Assembly: GCA_958009055.1 (NCBI GenBank)
Contig: OY253657.1
Coordinates: forward strand, 434,001-498,000
DNA: 64,000 nucleotides
Origin: Choricystis sp. odSpoLacu1
Lineage: Eukaryota; Chlorophyta; Trebouxiophyceae
Direction of reading: 5' to 3'
Below, piece after piece: positions 52,144 through 61,751 of the stretch. The translations under genes and the position numbers were made by a program. Position 1 is the first letter of the stretch. Every line of letters starts with the position of its first letter. A model generated the notes under the pieces. That model did no database searches. It was not told the origin of the DNA and saw only the letters and a list, made by a program, of their open reading frames with translations.

Positions 52144-53293
52144 TCAGCGCTGGCGGTTCTTCTTGTTGACCGCCGCCGCCCCCACCACCATGGTCACCGC
52201 CGCCAGCGGGGGGCAGGCCGCCAGGATGTTGGCAGCGGCCAGGACCAGGCCGGCACGGGTGCCCCACAGGGCGCCCTCGGAGGCGGCCTCAGACCACGGG
52301 ACGGACGGCGGCAGCACGCGTGCACTCAACTCCGCCACCTGCCCCTGCAGCGCCTCCACTTGAGCAGACGCGGCCGCCACCCGGGCCGCCGCCGCCGCCA
52401 GCGCGTCCCGGGCGGTACGCTCCGACGCTTCCGCGGAGCGGGCGCGCGCGGTCTGGCGCGACGCGGCCGCGCGCGCGGCCGCCGCGTCGGCGCGCGCGCG
52501 CGCTCGGTCTCGCGCGTCGCCGCTGCCTGCGCGGCCGCCGCATCAACGCGGGCGCGCGCCGCCCCGCGCTCCGCGTCGCGGGTGCGCTCCTCCTGGGCCA
52601 ATCTGGCGGCCGCCAGCTTGGTCAGGCGGGCGTCGCGCTCGGCCAGGGCGGCGGCGAGGGATGGGTCGCGCGACGACGACGCAGCCGCGGCGCGGTCGGC
52701 CGCGCGGGAGGGGGTGCGCCCGTTGGTGCGGGACGTGGGGACGGGAGCAGCCACGCTCTCGTCGGACGCAGCGGGCGTGGGAGGGGCGGGGGTGGGGGGG
52801 GCGGGCGAAGCGGGCGCAGCATCGATGTCGGGGCGCGAAGTGCGCGCGTCAGGCGCAGGCTCACCGCCCCCGCTGGACGCGCGGCGCACAGACATGCGTT
52901 TCAGAAGGCTCGCGACGGTGCGCCGAGGCGGGTTGGGCGCAACATTCTCAGACATGGCGGCGGGAGGCGGCGGGGCGCGTTTTTGGACGACAGGTGTGAA
53001 GCCTTTTTGAAGCAGGTGGAAAGCCACGGTCGCGCCGACCGCGAAATAGAAAGAAGCGGCGCCACTCCACCGCTCGCACACGGCCGGGTTGTGCGTCCAG
53101 GCGGTCGCAGTGACGCATAAGGCGCGCAGGCGGGCGACCAGGGTGGCCAGGATGGCGGCGAGCTGGGGTGGTGAGGGTGTGCCCGGGGGTCGTGCCCCCT
53201 CACACAAACTGACTCTAGTGGTCCCCACCCGCGCCGTGTTGCGCCCACAACCAGCGTCAGGGGACGCCTACTCGCCTGTCCCACGCAAGCCAT
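52144..53293 (-). CDS. Unknown coiled-coil membrane protein
   Basis: A six-codon first exon (53293-53276, MACVGQ) is followed by a GC donor (CAG/GCGAGTAG), and exon 2 runs 53162-52144. N-terminal membrane segment LAAILATLVARLRALCVTAT and a second near FYFAVGATVAFHLL; a Ser/Pro/Ala-rich linker; then a long Ala/Arg/Glu/Gln coiled coil (LAERDARLTKLAAARLAQEE). Two short C-terminal helices follow (GLVLAAANILAACPPLAAVT) and a basic end KKNRQR. The frame changes in the CG run at 52491-52502; removing one CG gives about 344 residues. The family was not recognised. A tethering or organelle-membrane scaffold is only a guess. Confidence 0.6.
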
Positions 53294-53619
53294 GGTGGAC
53301 GGTGGGGGTGGGTGGGGGTGGACAGGAGGCGGGTGATGGTGGGCGCGCACGCGTGCCTCTCCGGCCAAAAAAACGAGGCGCAGACTGAGACGAGACCTCA
53401 AAACGGCTCGTCGCTGTCCGTTCGCTGGGCGCTGCGCACCGCTCCCCCTCACTTGGCTACCGCCTCGCCCGCCCTCGGCGCCCAGCCTTCGGGGCCTGAA
53501 ACGCACGCATCGCCGCCTCCCTCCCCCCCATCGGAGGACGCGGCCCCCCGCCTCACACGCGCGCGCGGCACCTGCGGTTTGCGGCAGCTCTTTTGCGCCG
53601 TCGCCCCAATCGTGCCGTC

Positions 53620-55923
53620 ATGTGGCGCCTCCACACCGCCTCCAACGACGGCCACCCCCCCACCCTCAACGACTACCAAGGCCGCCAAGTGTGGCGGTTC
53701 GAGGCCGAGGCCGGCACCCCGGCCGACCGCGCGGCCGTCGACGCGGCGCGCGCCGCGTTCACGGCCGCCCGCCACACGCAGCCTCATTCAGCGGATGAAC
53801 TGCTGAGGCTGCAGGCTGCGGCTGAAGCGGAGGCGAGGGGGGATCCGCCCAGGCCGACGCCGCCACCACCAGGCCCCGACGTCGACGCCGCCACCCCCGA
53901 CGCTGTCCGCGCGTCCCTCCTGTCCGGCGCCTCCTTCTACGCCACCCTGCAGCGCGACGACGGCCACTGGCCGGGCGACTATGGCGGCCCCATGTTTTTG
54001 TTGCCAGGGCTGTTGATTGTGCTGCACGTGACGGGTGCTCTCGACGCCACCCTTCCCCCCGCCACCCACCAAGCCGAAGCCCTGCGCTACCTGACCAACC
54101 ACCAAAATGTGGATGGCGGCTTCGGCCTCCACATCGAGGGCCACTCCACCATGTTTGGCACCGTGCTGACGTACGTGTCGTTTCGGATTCTCGGCCTCCC
54201 AGCCGACGACCCGCGCTGCGCGCGCTCGCGGTCCTGGATCCTGGCCCGCGGCGGCCCCACCCACGTCACGTCGTGGGGCAAGTTCTGGCTGGCCATCCTG
54301 GGCGTCTACGGTTGGGGCGGCGTCAACCCGATGCCACCTGAAATGTGGTTGATGCCGCACTCCAAACTGACGGGCATCGGGTGGGCCCACCCCGGCCGCT
54401 TCTGGTGCCACTGCCGCATGGTCTACCTGCCCATGTCGTACGTGTATGGACGCCGCGTGACGGGGCCGCACACGCCGCTGGTGGATGAACTGAGGGTGGA
54501 GCTGTTCCCTCCCGACGTGCAACCTTTTGAATCTGTCAACTGGGACGCGACGCGCAACCTGTGCGCGAAAGAGGATGTCTACTACCCCCACCCCCCGGTC
54601 CAGGACGGCCTGTGGTGGGGCCTGGCCCGGGCGGAACACTGGCTGGAGGGATCCATCTTTCGCAGGTGGGCACTCAAAGAAGTGGTCAAACACGTGACGT
54701 ACGAAGACGAAAACACGCGGTACATCTGCATCGGCCCCGTCAACAAAGTCATCAACATGCTGGTCCGCTGGCTCGATGAAGGCGGTGGCGCGGGTGGGCC
54801 AGGCTTCAAGCAGCACCTGGCCCGCGTGCCCGACTACCTGTGGGTGGCGGAGGACGGGTTGAAGATGCAGGGGTACAACGGGTCCCAGTTGTGGGACACG
54901 TCGTTCGCGGTCCAAGCCCTCTCGATCGCAGGTGACGACATTGTCTCCGCTGCCTCCTCCTCCCTGGCCGCTGCCGCCCGCTACATCGAGGCCTCCCAAG
55001 TCGTGCAGGAGGCGCCCGGGCCGCTGGCCAAGTGGTACCGCCACAGGTCGCGCGGCGCGTGGCCGTTTTCGAGCCGCGACCACGGGTGGCCCATTTCTGA
55101 TTGTTCCTCCGAAGGCCTGAAAGCGGCGCTGGCCCTGGAACAACTGGGCGCTGCCGTCGGCGGCCCCCGCGTCCCTGACGACCGGCTGGCTGCGTGTGTC
55201 GAGGTGATTCTGTCGTACCAAAACGCGGGCGGCGGGTGGGCGACCTACGAAAACACGCGGTCGACCCCCCTCCTCGAACTGATCAACCCATCGGAAACGT
55301 TTGGCGACATCGTGGTGGATTATTCCTACGTCGAGTGCACGAGCGCCTGCATGACGGCGCTGGCGGCGTACCGGGAGGCACGGCCGGGCACGCCGCACGG
55401 CCGCGCGATCGCGAAAGCGCTCGCCACTGGCCGCCGCTTCATCCTCCGGGAGCAACGCCCCGACGGCTCCTGGTATGGGTCGTGGGGCGTGTGCTTCACG
55501 TATGCCGCCTGGTTTGGGTGCGAAGCGTTGGCGGCGACAGGCAGCAGCGCGCGCGACTGTGTGGAATTGGAGAGGGCGTGTGCATTTTTGGTCGACCGCC
55601 AGACGGCCGACGGCGGGTGGGGGGAGTCGTACCTGTCGTGCCAGGACAAAGTCTACACCCAGATGCCGGACGGTTCGTCCCAGGTCGTCAACACGGCGTG
55701 GGCCATGCTGGCGCTGCTGGCGGCGGGGTGGCAAGACATCGACCCGAAGCCGCTCAAACGCGCCGCCGCGGTGCTGCTGCGTGCGCAGCTGCCGACGGGA
55801 GACTGGCCCCAGCAACGCATCTCGGGCGTGTTCAACCGCAACTCCATGATCACGTACGCCAACTACAGGAACATCTTCCCGCTGTGGGCGTTGGCCGAGT
55901 ACCGGAGGAAGGTGTTGAAGTGA
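53620..55923 (+). CDS. CAS1: Cycloartenol synthase (oxidosqualene cyclase)
   Basis: A single exon of 767 residues, standard for OSCs. It cyclises 2,3-oxidosqualene to cycloartenol, the entry to phytosterols. QW repeats are spread through the protein (for example DGGWGESYLSCQ, DGSWYGSWGVCF). YLWVAEDGLKMQGYNGSQLW carries the CAS Tyr, and RDHGWPISDC carries the His and Ile that direct cycloartenol rather than lanosterol. The general acid motif, normally DCTAE, reads DCSSE here; the catalytic Asp is kept. ATG 53620 was chosen because MWRLHTAS aligns with the usual MWKLKIA start. No introns, unlike most neighbours. Confidence 0.95.
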   Translation: MWRLHTASNDGHPPTLNDYQGRQVWRFEAEAGTPADRAAVDAARAAFTAARHTQPHSADELLRLQAAAEAEARGDPPRPTPPPPGPDVDAATPDAVRASLLSGASFYATLQRDDGHWPGDYGGPMFLLPGLLIVLHVTGALDATLPPATHQAEALRYLTNHQNVDGGFGLHIEGHSTMFGTVLTYVSFRILGLPADDPRCARSRSWILARGGPTHVTSWGKFWLAILGVYGWGGVNPMPPEMWLMPHSKLTGIGWAHPGRFWCHCRMVYLPMSYVYGRRVTGPHTPLVDELRVELFPPDVQPFESVNWDATRNLCAKEDVYYPHPPVQDGLWWGLARAEHWLEGSIFRRWALKEVVKHVTYEDENTRYICIGPVNKVINMLVRWLDEGGGAGGPGFKQHLARVPDYLWVAEDGLKMQGYNGSQLWDTSFAVQALSIAGDDIVSAASSSLAAAARYIEASQVVQEAPGPLAKWYRHRSRGAWPFSSRDHGWPISDCSSEGLKAALALEQLGAAVGGPRVPDDRLAACVEVILSYQNAGGGWATYENTRSTPLLELINPSETFGDIVVDYSYVECTSACMTALAAYREARPGTPHGRAIAKALATGRRFILREQRPDGSWYGSWGVCFTYAAWFGCEALAATGSSARDCVELERACAFLVDRQTADGGWGESYLSCQDKVYTQMPDGSSQVVNTAWAMLALLAAGWQDIDPKPLKRAAAVLLRAQLPTGDWPQQRISGVFNRNSMITYANYRNIFPLWALAEYRRKVLK

Positions 55924-56180
55924 AGAAAGGAGGGGGGGGGGGGGGGGTGATTTGATGGTCAGGTGTGGCGACGTGGTTTTTCTGTGCATCTTTCCTGTCT
56001 GCAACCGTGTGCACTTTCCAGAGGCAGGGAGAGAGAGAGGGAGGGAGGGGGAGGAGGGTGGCGCAAACACCAGGAGGGCGCGCGGTCGTGTGCTGCGTGT
56101 GTGCGTGGTTTTTCTCTCCACACTCAGTCGCGTCGTTTGCACGCGCCCCCCCCCCCCGTCGTTCCCACTCCCTCTCTCCC
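55924..56180. other. Convergent 3' gap, nothing recognised
   Basis: Separates the CAS and NECAP 3' ends. It has G-rich (55931-55947), purine-rich (56025-56060) and C-rich (56141-56160) blocks, with no gene or signal that I can support. Confidence 0.4.
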
Positions 56181-56996
56181 CTAATCAAACGTCGCCCACC
56201 CGCCATCCCCGCCGCCGCCGCCGCCGCCGCCGCCACGTGCGCCCGCGTCGCTGGGCGCGAAGGGGTCGGCCGCGGGGGGGGGCGGCGGCGGCGGCGGCGG
56301 CGCGAACGGGGTGGTGGCGGCAGGCGCCACCGCTGCCGCCGCCACCGCTGCCGCCGAAAACGGGTCCACCGGTGGCGGCGGCAGGGCCACCGCCCCGCCC
56401 GCGCCGCCCGCGCGGGCCAGCAGGCCGCCGCCCGTGGTGGACGCGACGGCGGGTTTCTTGACGGTGATGGTTTGGCCGGCTTTGAGCGCAAACGCGCCGC
56501 TCGGAGGCGCGGCGGGGGCGGCAGTGCCACCCCCCCCGGGCGCCGCCGAGGCGGCCGCCCCTCCCGCAGATGCTGGCGCCATCCCACCACCCCCTCCCTC
56601 CCTGGCGCGCGCCACCCGGGTCTCGTGGTCGGCGAGGGCGACGTTGAAGTCAAAGGCGTCGCCCCTCTCCCGAAACGACAGGCCCACCACTGCCGCCCTC
56701 CCCGTCCCTCCATCCACCAGGCGCAGCGCAAAGTTGCGGGACGAGTCGAGGGCGGGCTCCACGGCGGCCGCCCGGCCGCCGTGGGGGACGGGGGCGACGG
56801 CAAACAAGTCGCCGTTCGTCGTGTCCAGCAGCCTCACCTCTGCATCGTCGCCGGCCGCCTCCACCACCAGCCGCCCCCGGAAGACGAGGGCGTCGGTGCG
56901 CCAGTCGGCAGCGCGGTGGCCGCGGCCGGTGGGGGCGGGGGGGATGGTGTAGACAGAGACGTCGCGGCAGACGAACAGGGTGTGGCGGTCGGCCAT
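56181..56996 (-). CDS. NECAP: NECAP-like clathrin adaptor accessory protein
   Basis: A single exon of 271 residues. The N-terminal PH-like NECAP domain includes VSVYTIPPAPTGRGHRAADW, LFAVAPVPHGGRAAAVEPAL, DSSRNFALRLVDG and GLSFRERGDAFDFNVALADH. The C-terminal half is Gly/Pro/Ala-rich with DPF boxes (VDPFSAA, ADPFAPS) that bind the AP2 alpha ear and a closing WATFD, close to the WxxF motif. It acts in clathrin-mediated endocytosis with AP2. The start MADRHTLFVC is clear. Confidence 0.92.
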   Translation of the reverse strand: MADRHTLFVCRDVSVYTIPPAPTGRGHRAADWRTDALVFRGRLVVEAAGDDAEVRLLDTTNGDLFAVAPVPHGGRAAAVEPALDSSRNFALRLVDGGTGRAAVVGLSFRERGDAFDFNVALADHETRVARAREGGGGGMAPASAGGAAASAAPGGGGTAAPAAPPSGAFALKAGQTITVKKPAVASTTGGGLLARAGGAGGAVALPPPPVDPFSAAAVAAAAVAPAATTPFAPPPPPPPPPAADPFAPSDAGARGGGGGGGGGDGGWATFD

Positions 56997-57413
56997 GGTT
57001 GGGGATGCGCCGAGGCCGGCGATGGGGCGGGGGGGGGGGGGGGGGAGGGGAGCCTCGCTGCAGGTGCAGGTGAGGTCGAGGAAGGAGGGGGGAGGGGGGA
57101 GGGGAAAGGCAGGGCCCCTCTTTTTTTGGACTGGCCAATGTCTGTGCGGTGAGAGAAGCTGGGGGGTGTCTTTTTGGGGTCAAAACAAAAACGGGGCCGG
57201 CCCGACGGCACAGCCCCACAACAGCAATCCAACACCATCGGGCTCACATAATGAAACAAACAGACAAATTAGCGAAAGTGGGGGGGGGAAAGAAATAAAG
57301 TGATGCGTAAAAATCGTTTTTTTGTTTTTTCTGCGGTCGGTTGATGCACCCCCCCCCTCTTCCCTCCAGGACAACAGAAAAACCCCCCTCACACACACAC
57401 ACACACACACTCT
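56997..57413. other. Intergenic region between NECAP and the P450
   Basis: About 415 bases, G-rich next to the NECAP start (57030-57048) and CA-rich next to the P450 stop (57394-57410). It should hold the NECAP promoter and P450 3' UTR. No motif could be supported. Confidence 0.4.
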
Positions 57414-59021
57414 TCACCACCCCCGCCGCGTCACCACCATGGGCATGCCCCCCTCCGGCCCGGTGGGGATGACGAGGGGCGCCCGCCGCGCGGGCCCTGG
57501 CGTCGCTTTTGAAAAATCAAACCTCTGCACCAGGGCAGCCAGCACGATGCGGGCCTCGAGGAGGGCGAAATACTGGCCCAGACAGTTGCGTGGGCCCTGG
57601 ATGAAGGCGAGGAAGCGGAAGAGATTCACCGACCCCGCGTCGGGGGGCGTGTCTCCATACTCCCCCCCCACCACGAATCGTTCCGGCTTCCATTGCGTCG
57701 CCTCCGGCCACGCGTTGTGCACGGCCTGCGTGCTCACCGCCACGTAGGCACCGCGTGGAATGGGGACGGAGGAGACAGTGGTGTCTGCCGTGGCTACACG
57801 TGTCACCACGGGGACGACTGTGTACTTCCGCAGCGTCTCCTTCAGACACGCCAGGGTGTAGGGGAGGCCGGCCTCAGCGGCGGCGCGGGTGGGAGGGGGA
57901 GGGGGGGAGGCGACGCTGGAGCCGAGGGCGGACGCGGCTTCAGAGCGAACGCGCGTGGCCGACGCGGCGGCAGCCGCGTGGCTCAGTTCGTACAGCGTCC
58001 ACGTCAGCATGGCGGCCGACGTCTCATGCCCCGCCAACACAAACGTTTTGACTTCGTAGCACAGCTGGGTCTCCAGGGCGGGCGACCACCGCTCCCCGCG
58101 CGCTTGGATCGCGGACAGCATCGTGTCCAACACATCGCGCGGCCGCCCTCCCCCCCCCTTGCCCCCACGCGCCGCCCAGCGCGCCCGCAGCAGGGCCCGG
58201 ATGTAGGCGTCCAGAGCTTTGATGCCGGACGCGTAGGCGGCGCGGGCGCGGCCAGGGATGCAGGCGCGCCACGGGCGCAGCGCCCTCAGGTTGGCTTCCT
58301 CCATCACGGGCAGGTACAGTTCAGGGAACACGCGGTCGCACTCGTCGGGGGGCAGGGACAGGACGGCGTCCCCAATGACTTGCAGGGTGAGGAGGCGGAA
58401 CTCTTCCTCGACGTCGACCACAGCTGGGCCACCCTCCGTCGCGTCGGCTAGTTTCGCGATCAACCGCCCCACAGCCGCCGCCGCAATGGCCGGCACCGCC
58501 TCCAGCGCGTCCACCCGCAGCGCGGGCGCGATCAACAGCCGCTGCGCCTGCCACAGGGGGCCGTGCGCGGTGACGAGCCCAGTGCCCAGGATAGGAAGAA
58601 AGGGTTTGAACGAAAAGTCCACGTCTTTCGCGAACGACCGCGCTTTCATTTGAAACACGTCCTTGGCGCCCTCCGCACTGCCCACGATGACGAGGCGGCG
58701 GTGGCCGATGCAGGCTTGGACAATGCGGGTGGGGGTGGAGGCGGACCAGGCTTCCATGACGTCCCACGGGGTGCCCGCCATCAGTTGCCGCACGTGCGGC
58801 AAAAGCTTCAACCCATCGCTCGGCGCAAACGGGATGTGTTTCAACCCTCTCGCCACGCGGGTGTAGTCGGCCAGGGTGCGCAGGGCGCGGGCGACAGCGA
58901 CGGCGGCCAGCAGGGAGACGGCGAGGAGGAGGGCGGAGGGAAGGGTGAGTGCAGGGGTGGTCGCCGCGCCGCCGCGCGGGGGGGTGGTCAGGCCGGCCAG
59001 GGCGCGCAGCAGGTCGGCCAT
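57414..59021 (-). CDS. Cytochrome P450
   Basis: A single exon of 535 residues. The membrane anchor is ALTLPSALLLAVSLLAAVAV near residue 27-46, followed by HIPFAPSDGLKLLPHV. P450 signatures: VLAGHETSAAMLTWTLYEL (I helix, AGxET), KETLRK (ExxR), WKPERF (PERF) and the heme loop FIQGPRNCLGQYFALLEAR with the Cys ligand. Segments LQVIGDAVLSLPPDECDRVF and NLRALRPWRACIPG place it in the CYP4/CYP72-like group of microsomal enzymes rather than the plastid CYP97 carotenoid hydroxylases. Substrate unknown. Confidence 0.9.
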   Translation of the reverse strand: MADLLRALAGLTTPPRGGAATTPALTLPSALLLAVSLLAAVAVARALRTLADYTRVARGLKHIPFAPSDGLKLLPHVRQLMAGTPWDVMEAWSASTPTRIVQACIGHRRLVIVGSAEGAKDVFQMKARSFAKDVDFSFKPFLPILGTGLVTAHGPLWQAQRLLIAPALRVDALEAVPAIAAAAVGRLIAKLADATEGGPAVVDVEEEFRLLTLQVIGDAVLSLPPDECDRVFPELYLPVMEEANLRALRPWRACIPGRARAAYASGIKALDAYIRALLRARWAARGGKGGGGRPRDVLDTMLSAIQARGERWSPALETQLCYEVKTFVLAGHETSAAMLTWTLYELSHAAAAASATRVRSEAASALGSSVASPPPPPTRAAAEAGLPYTLACLKETLRKYTVVPVVTRVATADTTVSSVPIPRGAYVAVSTQAVHNAWPEATQWKPERFVVGGEYGDTPPDAGSVNLFRFLAFIQGPRNCLGQYFALLEARIVLAALVQRFDFSKATPGPARRAPLVIPTGPEGGMPMVVTRRGW

Positions 59022-59586
59022 TGTGTGCGAGGAGGGTGGGTGGATGAAAAACGGGGGAAGGTGGACAAGGGCCTGTGTGTGTGTGTGTGGAGGGGCGGGT
59101 GGTGAGAGGAAGAGCGGCAACGCCGGCGTGCGCCGGCGACCGCACGCGTCGTCGCAAGAGCGGGGGTGTGCTCTGCTTTTCAATCGGCGCTCCCCGTCCC
59201 CACTCTCCCTCCTCCTCCTCCCATTTCCACACGCACACCAGCTCCACGCGGTGAGCACGCATGGAGGTGGGCGTGTGGGGGCGCAGGCAAAGGAAAGGAA
59301 GCAGCACCACACGAAAACGCACCTGCGTTGTGTTTCCCGCAAAAACGCCCCAGGAGGAGGCAGGCAGGGACGAGGATCAGCGTGTGGTGCTGGGGTTCAC
59401 AAGCGAGCGACAGCCCCGTACGCGCGCAGGACCGTTTCTTTCGTTCGAGGGGGGAGTGCGCAATCTGCGACACAAAAAACACAAGAGCGTCGCCTTGCGT
59501 TGGGGGCCGCACAAAAACACGCGTGCGGATTTCGGGGCGCGGCGCGTTGTCCCGCCGGCCTCTGCTGCACCTCTCTACCTTCCACA
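59022..59586. other. Divergent promoter region, P450 / ferredoxin
   Basis: 565 bases between divergent start codons. It includes a GT-rich tract near 59072-59085 and A-rich patches. No TATA box or other element could be supported. Confidence 0.4.
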
Positions 59587-60200
59587 ATGCTCACCTCCAC
59601 CCTCCGCCGGCTGGCGCCGTCGCTGGCCGCCTCCCTCCGTCCCACCCCTCTCTCCGCCAGCGTGGCGCGCGCCGGCGTGACCTCCACCGCGGTCCACGCG
59701 CACGGCGGCGGTGACAGCAGCGAGGACAAGGACAAGGAAACGTGAGTGAGGAGGCGGGGAAGGCGGAATGCGAGGGTGGGAGTGGGGGCCGATCGGACAC
59801 AACCACCCTCCTCCCTCTCCCCACACACACACACCACCACAGCATCCAAGTCACCTACATCGACGAGAAGGACGGCTCCGTCACCACTGTCGCCATCCCC
59901 ATAGGCACCAACCTGCTGGCCGCCGCCCACAAAAACAAGGTCGACCTTGAAGGCGCGTGCGAAGGGTCGCTCGCGTGCTCCACGTGCCACGTCATTGTGG
60001 AGGACCCCTCCCTCTACGCCAAGCTGCCCCCCCCCGACGATGATGAGAACGACATGCTGGACCTAGCGTTTGGGCTGACCGAGACGAGCAGGCTGGGGTG
60101 TCAAGTGGTGGCAGCGAAGGACATCGATGGCCTGACCGTGCGCATTCCCGGGGCCACCCGCAACTTTGCGGTGGATGGGCACGTGCCCAAGCCGCATTGA
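59587..60200 (+). CDS. Mitochondrial [2Fe-2S] ferredoxin (adrenodoxin type)
   Basis: Exons 59587-59741 and 59843-60200 (phase 2) give 170 residues. The presequence MLTSTLRRLAPSLAASLRP is a classic mitochondrial one. The ferredoxin fold shows CEGSLACSTCHVIV (three cluster Cys) and ETSRLGCQVVAAKDIDGL (fourth Cys), spaced as in FDX2/Yah1, and ends AVDGHVPKPH. It passes electrons from NADPH-ferredoxin reductase to the ISC Fe-S assembly machinery. An AATAAA at 60294-60299 follows the stop. Confidence 0.94.
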
Positions 60201-60344
60201 GATTGAGTTTTGGGGAGGGGAGTTGGGGTAGCACTTGCATTTTTTTCTCTGCTGTGATTTTTTTGTTTTTTGAATCTGTTTTTTTCAACACGAATAAAAA
60301 AGTGTCGTCTGTTTTTTTTCGCCCGTCTACACACACACCGTCTC

Positions 60345-61613
60345 TCAGAAAAGAAACGCGCACACGTCGCGCTGGCCTCCGCCCTGCAGCAGCCTGCGAG
60401 CCACCAGCCCCGCGCCGCGCAGGCCCAGTCCATCGTCCAGCACAGCTATAAAAGGGATCTGCGCCAACAACGGTGCAAACTTGCCACTCTCCCGCCACAG
60501 AAACGCGTCCAGCAGGGGGTTGGACCCCACGGGTTTTCCCTCAAACGCGGGCGCGATTTTTGGGGTGATGCCGCCAGCTAGGTAGACACCTCCGCGCGTG
60601 AGCGAGCGCAGCGCCATCGCACTCGCCTCAGCCCCCAGAATCGCCAGCAGCGTGTCCAGGGCTTGGGAGGCGACCGGATCGCCCCCTCCCAGGGCGGCCG
60701 CGGTGACGGCAGCGGGGGCCAGGGAGCGGGGCGGCAGCCCCGCACGCGTGGTTAAAAACGCGTCGATCCGAGCCAGCCCCGCACCACACGCCACCGCCTC
60801 CACTTCACAGAACCCCAGGTCGGCCTCCACAGACGCCGCCAGGGCACGCTGCACCTCTCCCCGCGGCGCAAAGCCGCCGTGCGAGCCTTCGGAGGGCCAC
60901 ACGCGGTGACCGCGGGTCGCGGGGCACCAAAACAGTTGGGCCTCCCCCAGCCCCGTCCCCGGCCCCAGCACGGCGATCGGCCCCGTGGGGTCGGGGGTGC
61001 CGGCGTTGAGGGTGATGGTGACGCCGGCGGCGGACGGGGAGGAGGGGGGGGGGAGGGTTAACACCCCGTACCCAGCGGCTTCAAAATCGTTCAAAACTTG
61101 GACGGGCACATCCCCCACCACAGCCCCCAGCACCCTCCCATCGATCCTCCAGTCCAGGTTGGTCATGATGGCCGCGTTGGAGGCGACGGGGCCGGCCACC
61201 GCGAACGCGGCGGCGGAGGGTGGAGTGAACCCCGGGCGCGTGGAAAGCGCGGACAGCGCCGCGTCAAAGGTTGCGTGCTCCGCTGTCGCCAGGGTGGCGG
61301 TCACCAGGTCGGTTCCCGATGCCGTGTCGGTCAGCACGAAGCGGGCGTTGGTGCCGCCAATGTCGGCGACGAGGACGACGGAGGGGGTGGGCTGGAGAGG
61401 GAGGGGTGGGAGGGAAGGCAGGAGGGGTGAAACGATGAGTCTTTTACCCACCCCACTCCGGCTGCCGATGTCTCAAACATCCGATCCACACACACACACG
61501 ACTCACCGTGCCAGTCCACGGGGCTGCCGCTGCCGCGCGCGCGCGGCGCGCGCGGTCGGGCGGGCGTGTGGGCGCGCCGCGCGCAGGCAGGAGGGTGGGC
61601 GCGCCGCGAGCAT
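60345..61613 (-). CDS. GLK: Glucokinase, bacterial Glk type
   Basis: Exons 61613-61507 and 61391-60345 give about 383 residues. It phosphorylates glucose at C6. The ROK-less Glk family marks: VLVADIGGTNARFVLTD (phosphate loop), NDFEAAGYGV (catalytic Asp), VLGPGTGLGEA, PSEGSHGGFAPRGE and GGVYLAGGITPKI. The first exon (MLAARPPSCLRAARPHARP) resembles an organelle transit peptide. It joins the core in phase 0 only after one CG unit is removed from the CG run at 61534-61545. Plants usually rely on eukaryotic hexokinase, so this is a bacterial-type addition found in several algae. Confidence 0.9.
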
Positions 61614-61751
61614 CAGGGTGGAGGAAGCGATAGGAGGGAGCACACCACACACACGCGCGCGCGCGTGCAGCCGCCGGAGAGAGCAAGGCGGTCGGTTTTT
61701 TTGGAGAGAGAGTGATGGGGATTGGGGACCGACCCACACACAGCTGAACGA

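Noticed and set aside
53788..56142. A 784-residue open frame antisense to cycloartenol synthase
   Set aside because: It lies exactly opposite a well-conserved gene. Stop-free antisense frames are expected at this GC content, and its sequence has no family features.
57414..59021. Assignment of the P450 to CYP97 (carotenoid hydroxylase)
   Set aside because: The heme loop FIQGPRNCLGQ and the I-helix region do not match the CYP97 pattern, and a simple membrane anchor replaces a plastid transit peptide.
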